This document shows positions 1 to 7,326 of a stretch of DNA of 64,000 bases, piece after piece (the stretch's first letter is position 1; every line of letters begins with the position of its first letter). The notes below the pieces were generated by a model. It ran no database searches, was not told the origin of the DNA, and saw nothing but the letters and a program-made list of their open reading frames with translations. The stretch is taken from assembly GCA_017522015.1 (NCBI GenBank), contig JAFXAW010000012.1:1-64000 (forward strand), read 5' to 3'. A program made the translations under genes and the position numbers. Source of the DNA: Oscillospiraceae bacterium. Its GTDB lineage: Bacteria > Bacillota > Clostridia > Oscillospirales > Oscillospiraceae.

Positions 1-57
1 GGCAATCGCGCGTCTCCTTATTTTGCGGCTGTAAGTAATTTACCGCACCGGCAAGCC
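1..57. other. Window edge, no gene recognised
   Basis: Short stretch downstream of the minus-strand oxidoreductase gamma gene. No start codon with a ribosome site, tRNA or terminator hairpin can be made out, so it is either intergenic or the end of a feature outside the window. Confidence 0.5.
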
Positions 58-588
58 TTATTCCTTGTTGTAAAGATCCAGCGCTGCGAGGTTCATCGGC
101 AGGAACTTTTCCTTGCGGCCGGAGAACATGTGATGCATCTCCTCGCGCACCGTGTCCTTGCTGACAACGCCCGTCTCTTCGATAATTGCACCGAGCACGA
201 CCATATTGGCGGCCTTCTCGCTGCCGAGCTGCTGCGCCATATCCACGGCGGGAACTTCCACCACGCGGATGTCGCTCCGGCTCGGCTTCTCCGTTACGAT
301 GGAGCTGTTGACAATCAGCAGACCGCCCGGAACGATCATGGATTCAAACTTCAGCAGGCTGGGCAGATTCATGGCAACCAGCACATCCACCTCGTTGACC
401 AGCGGGCAGGCAATCGCCTTATCCGACACCACGACGGTGCAGTTGGCGGTGCCGCCGCGCATTTCGGGTCCGTAAGATGGCAGCCAGGTGACTTCCTTCC
501 CCTCATCCATCGCAGCCTTGGCAATCATCTGGCCGATGGCCAGCGTTCCCTGTCCGCCGCTGCCGGCAAAAAAGAGCTTACTCTTCAT
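58..588 (-). CDS. 2-oxoacid:ferredoxin oxidoreductase, gamma subunit
   Basis: 176-aa subunit of a ferredoxin-linked 2-oxoacid oxidoreductase, which interconverts a 2-oxoacid plus CoA with acyl-CoA, CO2 and reduced ferredoxin in the cytoplasm. The N-terminus MKSKLFFAGSGGQGTLAIGQ carries the GSGGQG signature of the gamma (pyruvate_ferredoxin/flavodoxin_oxidoreductase catalytic) domain, and the MRGG-TANCTV stretch is typical of this family. The start at 588 is chosen because upstream in-frame sequence overlaps the beta gene; the beta stop lies 1 base away, so the two genes are translationally coupled. It is the last visible gene of the ATPase-delta-alpha-beta-gamma operon. The substrate is inferred from the VorB-like alpha subunit, not from this subunit. 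Confidence 0.93.
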   Translation of the reverse strand: MKSKLFFAGSGGQGTLAIGQMIAKAAMDEGKEVTWLPSYGPEMRGGTANCTVVVSDKAIACPLVNEVDVLVAMNLPSLLKFESMIVPGGLLIVNSSIVTEKPSRSDIRVVEVPAVDMAQQLGSEKAANMVVLGAIIEETGVVSKDTVREEMHHMFSGRKEKFLPMNLAALDLYNKE

Positions 589-589
589 C

Positions 590-1339
590 TCAATAGCCCT
601 CCGGTTTTTTGAAATTCCCGACAGGGTAGTATTCCGCCATCGAAGTCTCCAGCCACTTGAGCGCGTCCACCGGAGAAAGCCCCCAGTTGGTCGGGCAGGC
701 GGAGAGAAACTCCACAAAGGTAAAGCCAAGACCCGCCTGCTGAATATCCAGCGCGGTGTGCACGGCCTTTTTCGCCTTGCGGACGTTTGCGGGGTTGTTC
801 AGCATGACGCGCTCGACATACACGGCGCAGTCGATGGTGGAGAGCATCTCGCACATGCGAAGCGGCAGACCCGCCTGCTCCACCGTACGGCCGTCCACGC
901 AGGTGGTGGCGCGCTGGCCGATCAGCGTGGTGGGCGCCATCTGACCGCCAGTCATGCCGTAGATGGCGTTGTTGATGAAGAAGGTGGTGAACTTCTCGCC
1001 GCGGTGCGCTGCATGGACGATCTCCGCAGTGCCGATGCTGGCGAGGTCGCCATCTCCCTGATAGGTGAAGATCGGCTTGCTCAGGTCGCTGTGGACGCGG
1101 CGGATGCCGGAGGCGATCGCAGGTGCGCGGCCGTGGGTGGACTCGCACATATCGACGTTCATGAAATGGTGCGCGTTGATGGAGCAGCCAATCGGCACCA
1201 CGCCGATGGCCTTGCCGAGCTGGCCACGCTCCTCAAGGCACTCCATGATGATCCGGTGGGCAATGCCGTGGGAGCAGCCGGAGCAATAGCTCGTATCCAC
1301 CGGCGTCATGCCAGCCGTGGGCTGAAATACAGTTTTCAT
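590..1339 (-). CDS. 2-oxoacid:ferredoxin oxidoreductase, beta (TPP-binding) subunit
   Basis: 249-aa thiamine-pyrophosphate-binding subunit. Family signatures are YCSGCSHGIAHR near residue 20 (CxGCxH, one cysteine set that in related enzymes ligates a cluster), the GDGDLASIGTAE motif near residue 95 that binds the Mg-TPP diphosphate, and the NNAIYGMTGGQMAPT motif near 130. Length is normal for separate beta subunits. It lies between alpha (gap 1 base) and gamma (gap 1 base) and is presumably translated with them. It catalyses decarboxylation of the 2-oxoacid and, in reverse, reductive carboxylation of acyl-CoA. Confidence 0.94.
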   Translation of the reverse strand: MKTVFQPTAGMTPVDTSYCSGCSHGIAHRIIMECLEERGQLGKAIGVVPIGCSINAHHFMNVDMCESTHGRAPAIASGIRRVHSDLSKPIFTYQGDGDLASIGTAEIVHAAHRGEKFTTFFINNAIYGMTGGQMAPTTLIGQRATTCVDGRTVEQAGLPLRMCEMLSTIDCAVYVERVMLNNPANVRKAKKAVHTALDIQQAGLGFTFVEFLSACPTNWGLSPVDALKWLETSMAEYYPVGNFKKPEGY

Positions 1340-1340
1340 G

Positions 1341-2417
1341 TTACTTTACCCCCTCCAGCAGTTTCTTTGCGCGCTCGACGATCTCAAGCGAGCTGGGGAC
1401 GATGCCGCCCGTGCGGTTGATCAGGCCAACCGGCCAGCGGTTCATAACAGCAAGGCGAATATCATCAATCATCTGCCCCATGCTCAGCTCCGTGGAGATG
1501 ACCAGCTTGGTCTTCGGGCCGATCTCGTCAAAGGCCTTCTTCGGGAAGGGCCAAAGCGAGATAGGACGGATCATACCGGCCTTGATGCCCTGCTCCTCCA
1601 GCAGCTCAATGGCCTCGGCGCAGAGGCGGGACATGGTGCCGAAAGCAACGAACACGATCTCCGCATCCTCGAGCCCCTGGGTCTTGTAGCGGACGAGTTC
1701 GCGCTCCGCCTCGGCATATTTTTCAAAGAGATGCTCCACGTGCTCCTCGAGCACGTTCGGCTCCATACGCAGGGAGTAGATCACGTTGCGGCCGGGATGA
1801 TTGTCCTTTCCGGTGATCGCCCAGGGCTTGAGCTCACTGATCTTTTCAGCCGGAACGATCTCCCGCTTTTCGGGCAGTTCCACCGGCTCCATCATCTGTC
1901 CCATCATGCCGTCGGCAAAGATCAAAACGGGGTTGCGGTATTTATCCGCAATTTCAAAAGCCTCATAGATGAGATCCACGCACTCCTGAATGCCCGCCGG
2001 GGCGAAGACGGGGATCTTCGCATCGCCGTTATAGCCGCCGCGCGTGACCTGGATATAGTCAGCCTGACCGGGCTGGATGCCGCCGACGCCGGGGCCGCCG
2101 CGGCTGACGTTCAGCGCCACCAGCGGCACCTCCGCCGAGCAGATAAAGCCGAGCCCCTCCTGCATCAGCGAAAGGCCGGGAGAGCTTGTGGAAATAAAGG
2201 CGCGGCCGCCGCTTGCGGCAGCACCATAAGCCATGCTGACGGCGGCGAGCTCACTCTCCGCCTGCAGGAACTTGCCGCCCGCCTTGGGCAGCTCATGACT
2301 CATGTACTCGGGAATTTCGTTTTGCGGGGTGATGGGATAGCCGAAGTAGCAGTTGCAGCCGGCGCGGATCGCCGCCTCGCCGAAAGCTTCGTTGCCTTTC
2401 ATCAAAACCTTGCTCAT
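1341..2417 (-). CDS. vorB: VorB-type 2-oxoacid:ferredoxin oxidoreductase, alpha subunit
   Basis: 358-aa alpha subunit. The start MSKVLMKGNEAFGEAAIRAG followed by YFGYPITPQNEIPEYM is the pattern seen in proteins annotated VorB (3-methyl-2-oxobutanoate dehydrogenase, the branched-chain 2-oxoacid enzyme). A second conserved block, SPGLSLMQEGLGF, lies near residue 85, and a transketolase C-like region occupies the last third. The start at 2417 overlaps the ferredoxin gene stop by 4 bases (ATGA arrangement); the longer upstream frame has no ribosome site. With the neighbouring MACS-type acyl-CoA synthetase under an Ile T-box, use on branched-chain substrates is likely but inferred; a 2-oxoglutarate (Kor) role is the main alternative because the delta-alpha-beta-gamma order is shared. 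Confidence 0.92.
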   Translation of the reverse strand: MSKVLMKGNEAFGEAAIRAGCNCYFGYPITPQNEIPEYMSHELPKAGGKFLQAESELAAVSMAYGAAASGGRAFISTSSPGLSLMQEGLGFICSAEVPLVALNVSRGGPGVGGIQPGQADYIQVTRGGYNGDAKIPVFAPAGIQECVDLIYEAFEIADKYRNPVLIFADGMMGQMMEPVELPEKREIVPAEKISELKPWAITGKDNHPGRNVIYSLRMEPNVLEEHVEHLFEKYAEAERELVRYKTQGLEDAEIVFVAFGTMSRLCAEAIELLEEQGIKAGMIRPISLWPFPKKAFDEIGPKTKLVISTELSMGQMIDDIRLAVMNRWPVGLINRTGGIVPSSLEIVERAKKLLEGVK

Positions 2418-2647
2418 GCTTCTTCTCCCTCCTCCAGCTCGTAGATCGAAATGCAGCAGTCCGGGCACATCGTTGCGCAGCTTGCGCAGCCGATGCAGGC
2501 AGACTGGTCAGTAATACCCGCGGGGTGGTAACCCTTTGTGTTCACCGTGGCGTCCAGCGCGAGGATCTTCTTCGGGCAAAAGTTGACGCAAAGCTCGCAG
2601 CCCTTGCACTTGTCCCGGTTGAACAGCACTTTGAAGCGTTTTTTCAT
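2414..2647 (-). CDS. 2-oxoacid:ferredoxin oxidoreductase, delta (2x[4Fe-4S]) subunit
   Basis: 77-aa ferredoxin-like subunit with two cluster-binding motifs: CKGCELCVNFCP near residue 13 and CIGCASCATMCP near residue 46. It carries electrons between the TPP centre and soluble ferredoxin. The start at 2647 (MKKRFKV) is preceded by GGAAG; the upstream extension is not family-like. It is the first of the four enzyme subunits and follows the ATPase gene by 34 bases. Confidence 0.93.
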   Translation of the reverse strand: MKKRFKVLFNRDKCKGCELCVNFCPKKILALDATVNTKGYHPAGITDQSACIGCASCATMCPDCCISIYELEEGEEA

Positions 2648-2681
2648 ATCCAGCTTCCTCCTTGGTCTATCTGAAACTATG

Positions 2682-3395
2682 TTAAACCTGTTTGTCGAGA
2701 TACGTATCGCGCATATACATGCCGATGGGGAACACATCGAAGTCCGCATTTTTCAGCTGCGGCGCGATGGACTCCATACAGCAGGCACAGAGCGCGGGCA
2801 CGCCGGAAAGCGTCTCCACCTGTTTAGCAAATTCCCAGCCCTCCGTCACAGTTTCCGCTGTGGTATAGCGGATCAGATGGCTGTTGGAAACAAGCCCCGT
2901 CACTTCAAGGCCGCTCGCCTGCTCGATCGCCCGCAGGTGCGCCACCGCCTTCTCCGGGGTGTCCGTTCCGGGTCTGTTCTGATTCACAACGCACAGGAGC
3001 TGATACTCCCCCAGCGTAAAATACTTCTGAAACTGCCGGAGCACCATGGCGCCGCTGTTGTCCCCGCCGCAGTCCACGATCACACGGCAGCCCTCGTCCT
3101 CCAGCGGTGCACGCACCGCAGCGGAGATGGTTTGCAGCTCGCTGCCGTTGCGGCCGCCGAAAGGATCGGAATAACAGCGGATGCCCGCCTCTTCCAGCGC
3201 CGCGCCCTGCTCCCGCGAACGGAAATAGGGGTTTTCGATGTCCAGATCGCACAGAGCCAGCCGCTCCTCTGCCGCGCCAAGTCTTGCAAGCGCAAAAGCG
3301 AGGGACACGGCAAACTCCGTCTTGCCGCTGCCGAAATGCCCTGTGACGGCGATCTTGCGCGGGCCGTATTGCATTTTCTGAATAAAATCTCTCAT
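2682..3395 (-). CDS. P-loop NTPase (MinD/ParA/CobB-like) heading the oxidoreductase operon
   Basis: About 237 aa. A Walker A motif GHFGSGKTEF lies near residue 18, followed by a deviant-ATPase-like block CDLDIENPYFRSRE near residue 45 (Asp after the second beta strand) and IVDCGGDNSGAM near residue 100 as the Walker B region; GLVSNSHL near 175 resembles the G-base-recognition strand of SIMIBI NTPases. The exact role is unknown. Being first gene before a multi-cluster oxidoreductase suggests a maturation or regulatory ATPase. The start is uncertain: 3395 (used here) or an internal Met at 3374; a further 34 codons upstream are open but composition and lack of a ribosome site argue against them. 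Confidence 0.8.
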   Translation of the reverse strand: MRDFIQKMQYGPRKIAVTGHFGSGKTEFAVSLAFALARLGAAEERLALCDLDIENPYFRSREQGAALEEAGIRCYSDPFGGRNGSELQTISAAVRAPLEDEGCRVIVDCGGDNSGAMVLRQFQKYFTLGEYQLLCVVNQNRPGTDTPEKAVAHLRAIEQASGLEVTGLVSNSHLIRYTTAETVTEGWEFAKQVETLSGVPALCACCMESIAPQLKNADFDVFPIGMYMRDTYLDKQV

Positions 3396-3503
3396 AAAAA
3401 AACAAACCGCGGCACACCACACAGGACGAAACCGCAGAATGCATCTTTTTCTTTTGGATTTCTGCCCGTTTCGTTCGTCAGCGCCGCCATGTCGCATTGT
3501 CGC

Positions 3504-3521
3504 AATTTAGTGCGCTAAATT
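3504..3521. promoter_or_regulatory. Palindromic operator candidate
   Basis: AATTTAG-TGCG-CTAAATT is a perfect 7-bp inverted repeat with a 4-bp centre. It lies just downstream of the minus-strand -10 box, so a bound dimer would block initiation of the ATPase-oxidoreductase operon. The cognate regulator is not identified. Confidence 0.5.
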
Positions 3522-3528
3522 CCTTTTC

Positions 3529-3556
3529 ATTATAATCTTGCCCGGATATTTGTCAA
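3529..3556 (-). promoter_or_regulatory. Promoter of the ATPase/2-oxoacid oxidoreductase operon
   Basis: TTGACA (3551-3556) and TATAAT (3529-3534) on the minus strand are separated by 16 bp, a near-consensus housekeeping promoter directed at the gene starting at 3395. The leader is about 125 nt. Confidence 0.75.
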
Positions 3557-3586
3557 TCATTTTTCCCGCAAACGCCAAAAAAACAG

Positions 3587-3615
3587 TTGACACGGCGAAA
3601 AGCTTGTGCTTAAAT
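3587..3615 (+). promoter_or_regulatory. Promoter of the Ile-type T-box transcript
   Basis: TTGACA (3587-3592), 17-bp spacer, TTAAAT (3610-3615). It faces the T-box leader and the fusion synthetase gene. Confidence 0.7.
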
Positions 3616-3900
3616 GTGGAAAAAGGCTGTGACGAAGACGGCCGGATCGCAAGTGTGTCTTCAGAGAGTCGGCGGGCGCTGTGAGCCGACGGCATCGCGA
3701 TCCCATGCCCATCCCTTCCGAGCTGAAGGCCCGAACGCATTTTTATGGATGCAAGTAGACGCCTTACGTAGAGCCGCGTTAAGGCAAAGGACTTGTTGGA
3801 GTCTGAAGTGGTGTTCAAAACGAACGCAATTTGAGTGGTACCGCGGGTTAAAGTTTAGCTCGTCTCAAAGTTTTTTGAGGCGGGTTTATTTTTTTCCCGC
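3616..3900 (+). promoter_or_regulatory. T-box riboswitch leader, apparent Ile (AUC) specifier
   Basis: Stem I begins with AGAGAG (3663-3668). The antiterminator T-box sequence TGGTACCGCGGG lies at 3836-3847. It is followed by a terminator hairpin (arms 3859-3868 and 3875-3884) and a U-rich tract. Aligned on the block CCTTCCGAGC with the second T-box of this window, the specifier position holds ATC (3711-3713), i.e. isoleucine. Uncharged tRNA-Ile would therefore permit read-through into the gene at 3936. The T-box itself is certain; the specifier assignment is by alignment to one other leader and is tentative. Confidence 0.88.
3859..3897 (+). terminator. T-box regulatory terminator
   Basis: Hairpin CTCGTCTCAA / TTGAGGCGGG (10 pairs including G-U pairs) followed by a run rich in T ending at 3896. 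It is mutually exclusive with the antiterminator that includes TGGTACCGCG. Confidence 0.8.
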
Positions 3901-3935
3901 TTCGACAGGATTCTCATTATGGGAGGTACATAGAA

Positions 3936-6236
3936 ATGGAAAACACCAGCACCGGCATGTTAAAAGAAGTTGCACTGCGTATCAAGTCCCTTCGTCTGGA
4001 CTGCGGCTATTCTCCGGAACAGATGGCAGAGTTCACCGGCTTCCCTCTGGATGAATGCATCCTCTACGAGGACGGCAACGCCGATCTTCCTTTCAGCTTT
4101 ATTCACAAGTGCGCAGAGCTCTTTGACGTTGAAATGATGGAGCTGCTCCAGGGCCGCGCGCCCCGTCTGAGCGGTTACACCGTCACCCGCCGCGGAGAAG
4201 GCCAGCTCACCGCAAGGGAACCCGGCATCACCATTCAGGCGATGGCGCCCCTTTTCAAAAACCGCAAGGCCGACCCCTATTGGGTGCGCTATGAATACTC
4301 CGAGGCGCTGCAGAGCGCGCCCATCGAGCAGGTCACCCACGCCGGCCAGGAGTTTGACATTGTCATCGAAGGCTCTATGAAGATCAAAATCGGTGATCAC
4401 ACCGAAGTTCTCGCCCCCGGTGACAGCATTTTATATAACTCTTCCATCCCCCACGGCATGATCGCCGTTGGCGGGGCGGACTGCGTGTTCTGCGCGGTGG
4501 TTCTCGCGGAAGAGGACGCCGAGCTCATCTGGGAGCACGGCCGCATGGTGAACGCCGCTTCCCTGAAGCCCGCCGTCGAGGAGGCCGAACCTGCGAAGGT
4601 CTACCCCGACTATATGGAGACGTTCATCCAAACTGAGACGAACGACAAGGGCACCCCTGTTGCCGTCCGCTTCTCCAATGCCGATAAATTCAACTTTGCC
4701 TTTGACGTTGTCGATGCCATTGCCGAGCGCGAACCGGACAGGCTGGCCATGCTCCACATAGACCGCGAGAAGAACGAGCGCCGCTTCTCCTTCCTGCAAA
4801 TGAAGAAGATGAGCGCCCGCGCCGCCAACTATTTTCGCGCCCTCGGCATCAAAAAGGGCGACCGCGTGATGCTGGTGCTGCGCCGCAACTGGGAGTTCTG
4901 GCCCATCATCGTGGGTCTGCACAAGCTGGGCGCCATTCCGATCCCCGCAACGGATCAGCTTGTGGAAAAGGATTTTGAGTACCGCTTCAATGCCGCCTCC
5001 GTTGCCGCCGTGGTCTGCACCGCTTATGGCGGCTGCGCCGCGGAGGCAGAGCGGGCGCTGGAGCGTTGCCCCAGCGTGCGATTGAAAGTCATGGCCGGCG
5101 GCAGCCGCGAGGGCTGGCACGACTTTGACAGCGAATATGATATGTACTCCAGCCGCTTTAACCGTACAGAGGACAGTCCCTGCGGTGACGACACCATGCT
5201 CATGCTCTTCTCCTCCGGCACCTCCGGCTATCCCAAGGCTGTCGATCACAGCTTCAAATATCCGCTGGGCCACTATATCACCGCCCGCTTCTGGCACAAT
5301 GTCGACCCCGACGGGCTGCACTTCACCATCTCCGAGACCGGCTGGGGCAAGGCGCTCTGGGGCAAGCTCTACGGCCAGTGGATGTGCGGCGCGGCGACCT
5401 TCGTGTACGACTTCGACCGCTTTGCAGCGGACGACATCATGCCCATGTTCGCGAAATACAACATCACCAGCTTCTGCGCGCCTCCAACGATGTATCGTTT
5501 CTTCATCAAGGAAGACCTGAGCAAATACGACCTGAGCTCCATCAAGCACGCCACCACCGCGGGCGAGGCGCTCAATCCCGAGGTCTCCACACGTTTCTTC
5601 GAGGCCACCGGCCTCACCATCATGGAGGTCTTCGGCCAGACCGAGACGACGCTCACCATCGGCAACTTCGTGGGCACCAAGCCCAAGCTTGGCTCCATGG
5701 GTCGTGCGAACCCCATGTATCAGGTTGCGCTGATGACGCAGGACGGCGAGCTTGCCGATGTCGGCGAAACCGGCGAGATCGTCATCTACACCGGCAACGG
5801 CGTGCCCTGCGGCCTGTTCAAGGGCTACTACAACGCCCCCGACGCCACCGCTGCCAACTGGCACGACGATTATTATCACACCGGCGACCTTGCCTGGCGC
5901 GATGAGGACGGCTATTTCTATTATGTTGGCCGCGCGGACGACGTGATCAAATCCAGCGGCTACCGCATCGGACCCTTCGAGATCGAAAGCGTCATCATGG
6001 AGCTGCCCTACGTTCTGGAATGCGGCGTCTGTGCCGCGCCGGATGAGATCCGCGGTCAGGTGGTCAAGGCCTGCATCACGCTCGTCAAGGGCACCGACGG
6101 CACGGCAGAGCTTGCAAAAGAAATCCAGGCCTATGTCAAACAGCGCACCGCACCCTACAAGTATCCCCGCATTGTGGAATTCCGCGACACGCTGCCCAAG
6201 ACCATCAGCGGCAAAATCATCCGCAACCGGCTCTGA
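3936..6236 (+). CDS. HTH-cupin-acyl-CoA synthetase (MACS-type) fusion
   Basis: 766 aa. Residues 1-60 form an XRE-like helix-turn-helix (LRLDCGYSPEQMAEFTGFP). Residues about 95-165 are a cupin (EFDIVIEGSMKIKIG, APGDSILYNSSIPHGMIA). From about 235 to the end is an AMP-forming acyl-CoA synthetase with P-loop SSGTSGYPKAV, EVFGQTETT, GRADDVIKSSGYRIGPFEIE and the C-terminal catalytic-lysine motif KTISGKIIRNR. The ISETGWGKALWGKLYGQW block is characteristic of medium/branched-chain (MACS) synthetases. The ribosome site GGGAGG precedes the start by 8 bases. Under the Ile-type T-box and divergent from vorB, it plausibly makes 2-methylbutyryl-CoA or a similar branched acyl-CoA for reductive carboxylation; substrate inferred. 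Confidence 0.93.
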   Translation: MENTSTGMLKEVALRIKSLRLDCGYSPEQMAEFTGFPLDECILYEDGNADLPFSFIHKCAELFDVEMMELLQGRAPRLSGYTVTRRGEGQLTAREPGITIQAMAPLFKNRKADPYWVRYEYSEALQSAPIEQVTHAGQEFDIVIEGSMKIKIGDHTEVLAPGDSILYNSSIPHGMIAVGGADCVFCAVVLAEEDAELIWEHGRMVNAASLKPAVEEAEPAKVYPDYMETFIQTETNDKGTPVAVRFSNADKFNFAFDVVDAIAEREPDRLAMLHIDREKNERRFSFLQMKKMSARAANYFRALGIKKGDRVMLVLRRNWEFWPIIVGLHKLGAIPIPATDQLVEKDFEYRFNAASVAAVVCTAYGGCAAEAERALERCPSVRLKVMAGGSREGWHDFDSEYDMYSSRFNRTEDSPCGDDTMLMLFSSGTSGYPKAVDHSFKYPLGHYITARFWHNVDPDGLHFTISETGWGKALWGKLYGQWMCGAATFVYDFDRFAADDIMPMFAKYNITSFCAPPTMYRFFIKEDLSKYDLSSIKHATTAGEALNPEVSTRFFEATGLTIMEVFGQTETTLTIGNFVGTKPKLGSMGRANPMYQVALMTQDGELADVGETGEIVIYTGNGVPCGLFKGYYNAPDATAANWHDDYYHTGDLAWRDEDGYFYYVGRADDVIKSSGYRIGPFEIESVIMELPYVLECGVCAAPDEIRGQVVKACITLVKGTDGTAELAKEIQAYVKQRTAPYKYPRIVEFRDTLPKTISGKIIRNRL

Positions 6237-6270
6237 TCCTGACTTCCCTGTTGAATGGATTTATGAGAAA

Positions 6271-6307
6271 AAACTCCCCTCCGTTATTGTTCGGAGGGGA
6301 GTTTTTT
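6271..6307 (+). terminator. Rho-independent terminator
   Basis: A 13-bp perfect stem (AAACTCCCCTCCG / CGGAGGGGAGTTT) with a T run ends the fusion-synthetase transcript. The rest of 6237-6462 shows nothing else clear. Confidence 0.85.
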
Positions 6308-6462
6308 GCAGCCGCCCGGCAAACCGAGGTTTGCCTGCTTTTTCAATCCTTTCGAAAACGCTTTTGCGAGGCAAAAAGCATCATAAAAAAACATGGAACT
6401 TTTTCCGGTTTTCTTCGTCTGTATAAGCAAACAGCATTTTAATGCAAAGGAGCGTACCCCGG

Positions 6463-7164
6463 ATGAAAAAGCTGATCGTATTGTTTTTGACGCTGGCCAG
6501 TTTGATGAGTCTGATTGCCTGTTCTGCAAATGACACGAATCTCGCCAAACCTCAGGAAGAAGAATCGCCCGAAGCCTATAAGGTTGAGATTGCCGACAAT
6601 TATCCCATCCAAAACGCACTCAAAAGCGCGTATGCCGCGGGCGAACAGGTGACGATTAAATTGGACACCATCACCGAGCACTATTACAAAGTGTATGTAA
6701 ACGGCGCGGAGCAAGCCATGGATACAGCTGCATCGGATTTGACTTACAGTTACTACACATTCACCATGCCAAACGAAGACGTTATCATTGAGATCGAGGA
6801 TGTAGCGGTTGATATCCCCGGTGCGACGACGTTTATTGTGGACATTTGGGACCGGACAAAGGCAGAACAGGGCGACCGCACCGGCACAAAGGAAGAACCA
6901 TGTGACTGTGCCGACGCGATTGAACTATTCTACGAGGACGAAACCACCGAATACTACTTCAGCTGTATCAAAAGCCATTACGTCACGGTAATGGACAACA
7001 CCGGCAGAACCGTGGATATTGTAACGGCGTTAAGCGAAGGGCTGGCCACGATTGCGGACCTGGATTATTACGGCATCGAATATTTTACCGCGCCGAAGAA
7101 CGACAATGCAGGCCCCGATGACACCATCCCTGACGAAGCTCTCGAGGGAAACATGGCATCGTAA
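6463..7164 (+). CDS. Putative lipoprotein, unknown function
   Basis: 233 aa. The lipoprotein signal MKKLIVLFLTLASLMSLIAC has lipobox LIAC (Cys20). The mature part is acidic with no recognised domain; a central stretch with KLDTITEHYYKVYVNG and FTMPNEDVIIEIED resembles an Ig-like/InlB-type beta repeat that often appears as an extracellular spacer. The start at 6463 has ribosome site AAAGGAG about 9 bases upstream; an upstream in-frame ATG would bury the signal peptide. It stands alone between two terminators. Confidence 0.85.
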   Translation: MKKLIVLFLTLASLMSLIACSANDTNLAKPQEEESPEAYKVEIADNYPIQNALKSAYAAGEQVTIKLDTITEHYYKVYVNGAEQAMDTAASDLTYSYYTFTMPNEDVIIEIEDVAVDIPGATTFIVDIWDRTKAEQGDRTGTKEEPCDCADAIELFYEDETTEYYFSCIKSHYVTVMDNTGRTVDIVTALSEGLATIADLDYYGIEYFTAPKNDNAGPDDTIPDEALEGNMAS

Positions 7165-7260
7165 CGCAGGAACGCAGATGTTGTCCGCAGCAACACGGAT
7201 GATGGCTTCTCTGTTGTAGATGCAAGCCTTGTACGCACGCGAGCCCCCCCGGCAGGAAAC

Positions 7261-7300
7261 AAAAAACCGTAGAGACTTCTGTTCTCTACGGTTTTTCTTT
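7261..7300 (-). terminator. Bidirectional terminator
   Basis: The stem CCGTAGAGA / TCTCTACGG is flanked by A and T runs on both sides. It serves the pyruvate oxidoreductase gene on the minus strand and the lipoprotein gene on the plus strand. Confidence 0.85.
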
Positions 7301-7326
7301 GTTAAGTTTTGTGTTTATCCTGTTGC

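Noticed and set aside
3396..3497. Longer N-terminus for the P-loop NTPase
   Set aside because: The extra 34 codons are basic and Cys-rich, not family-like, and lack a ribosome site.
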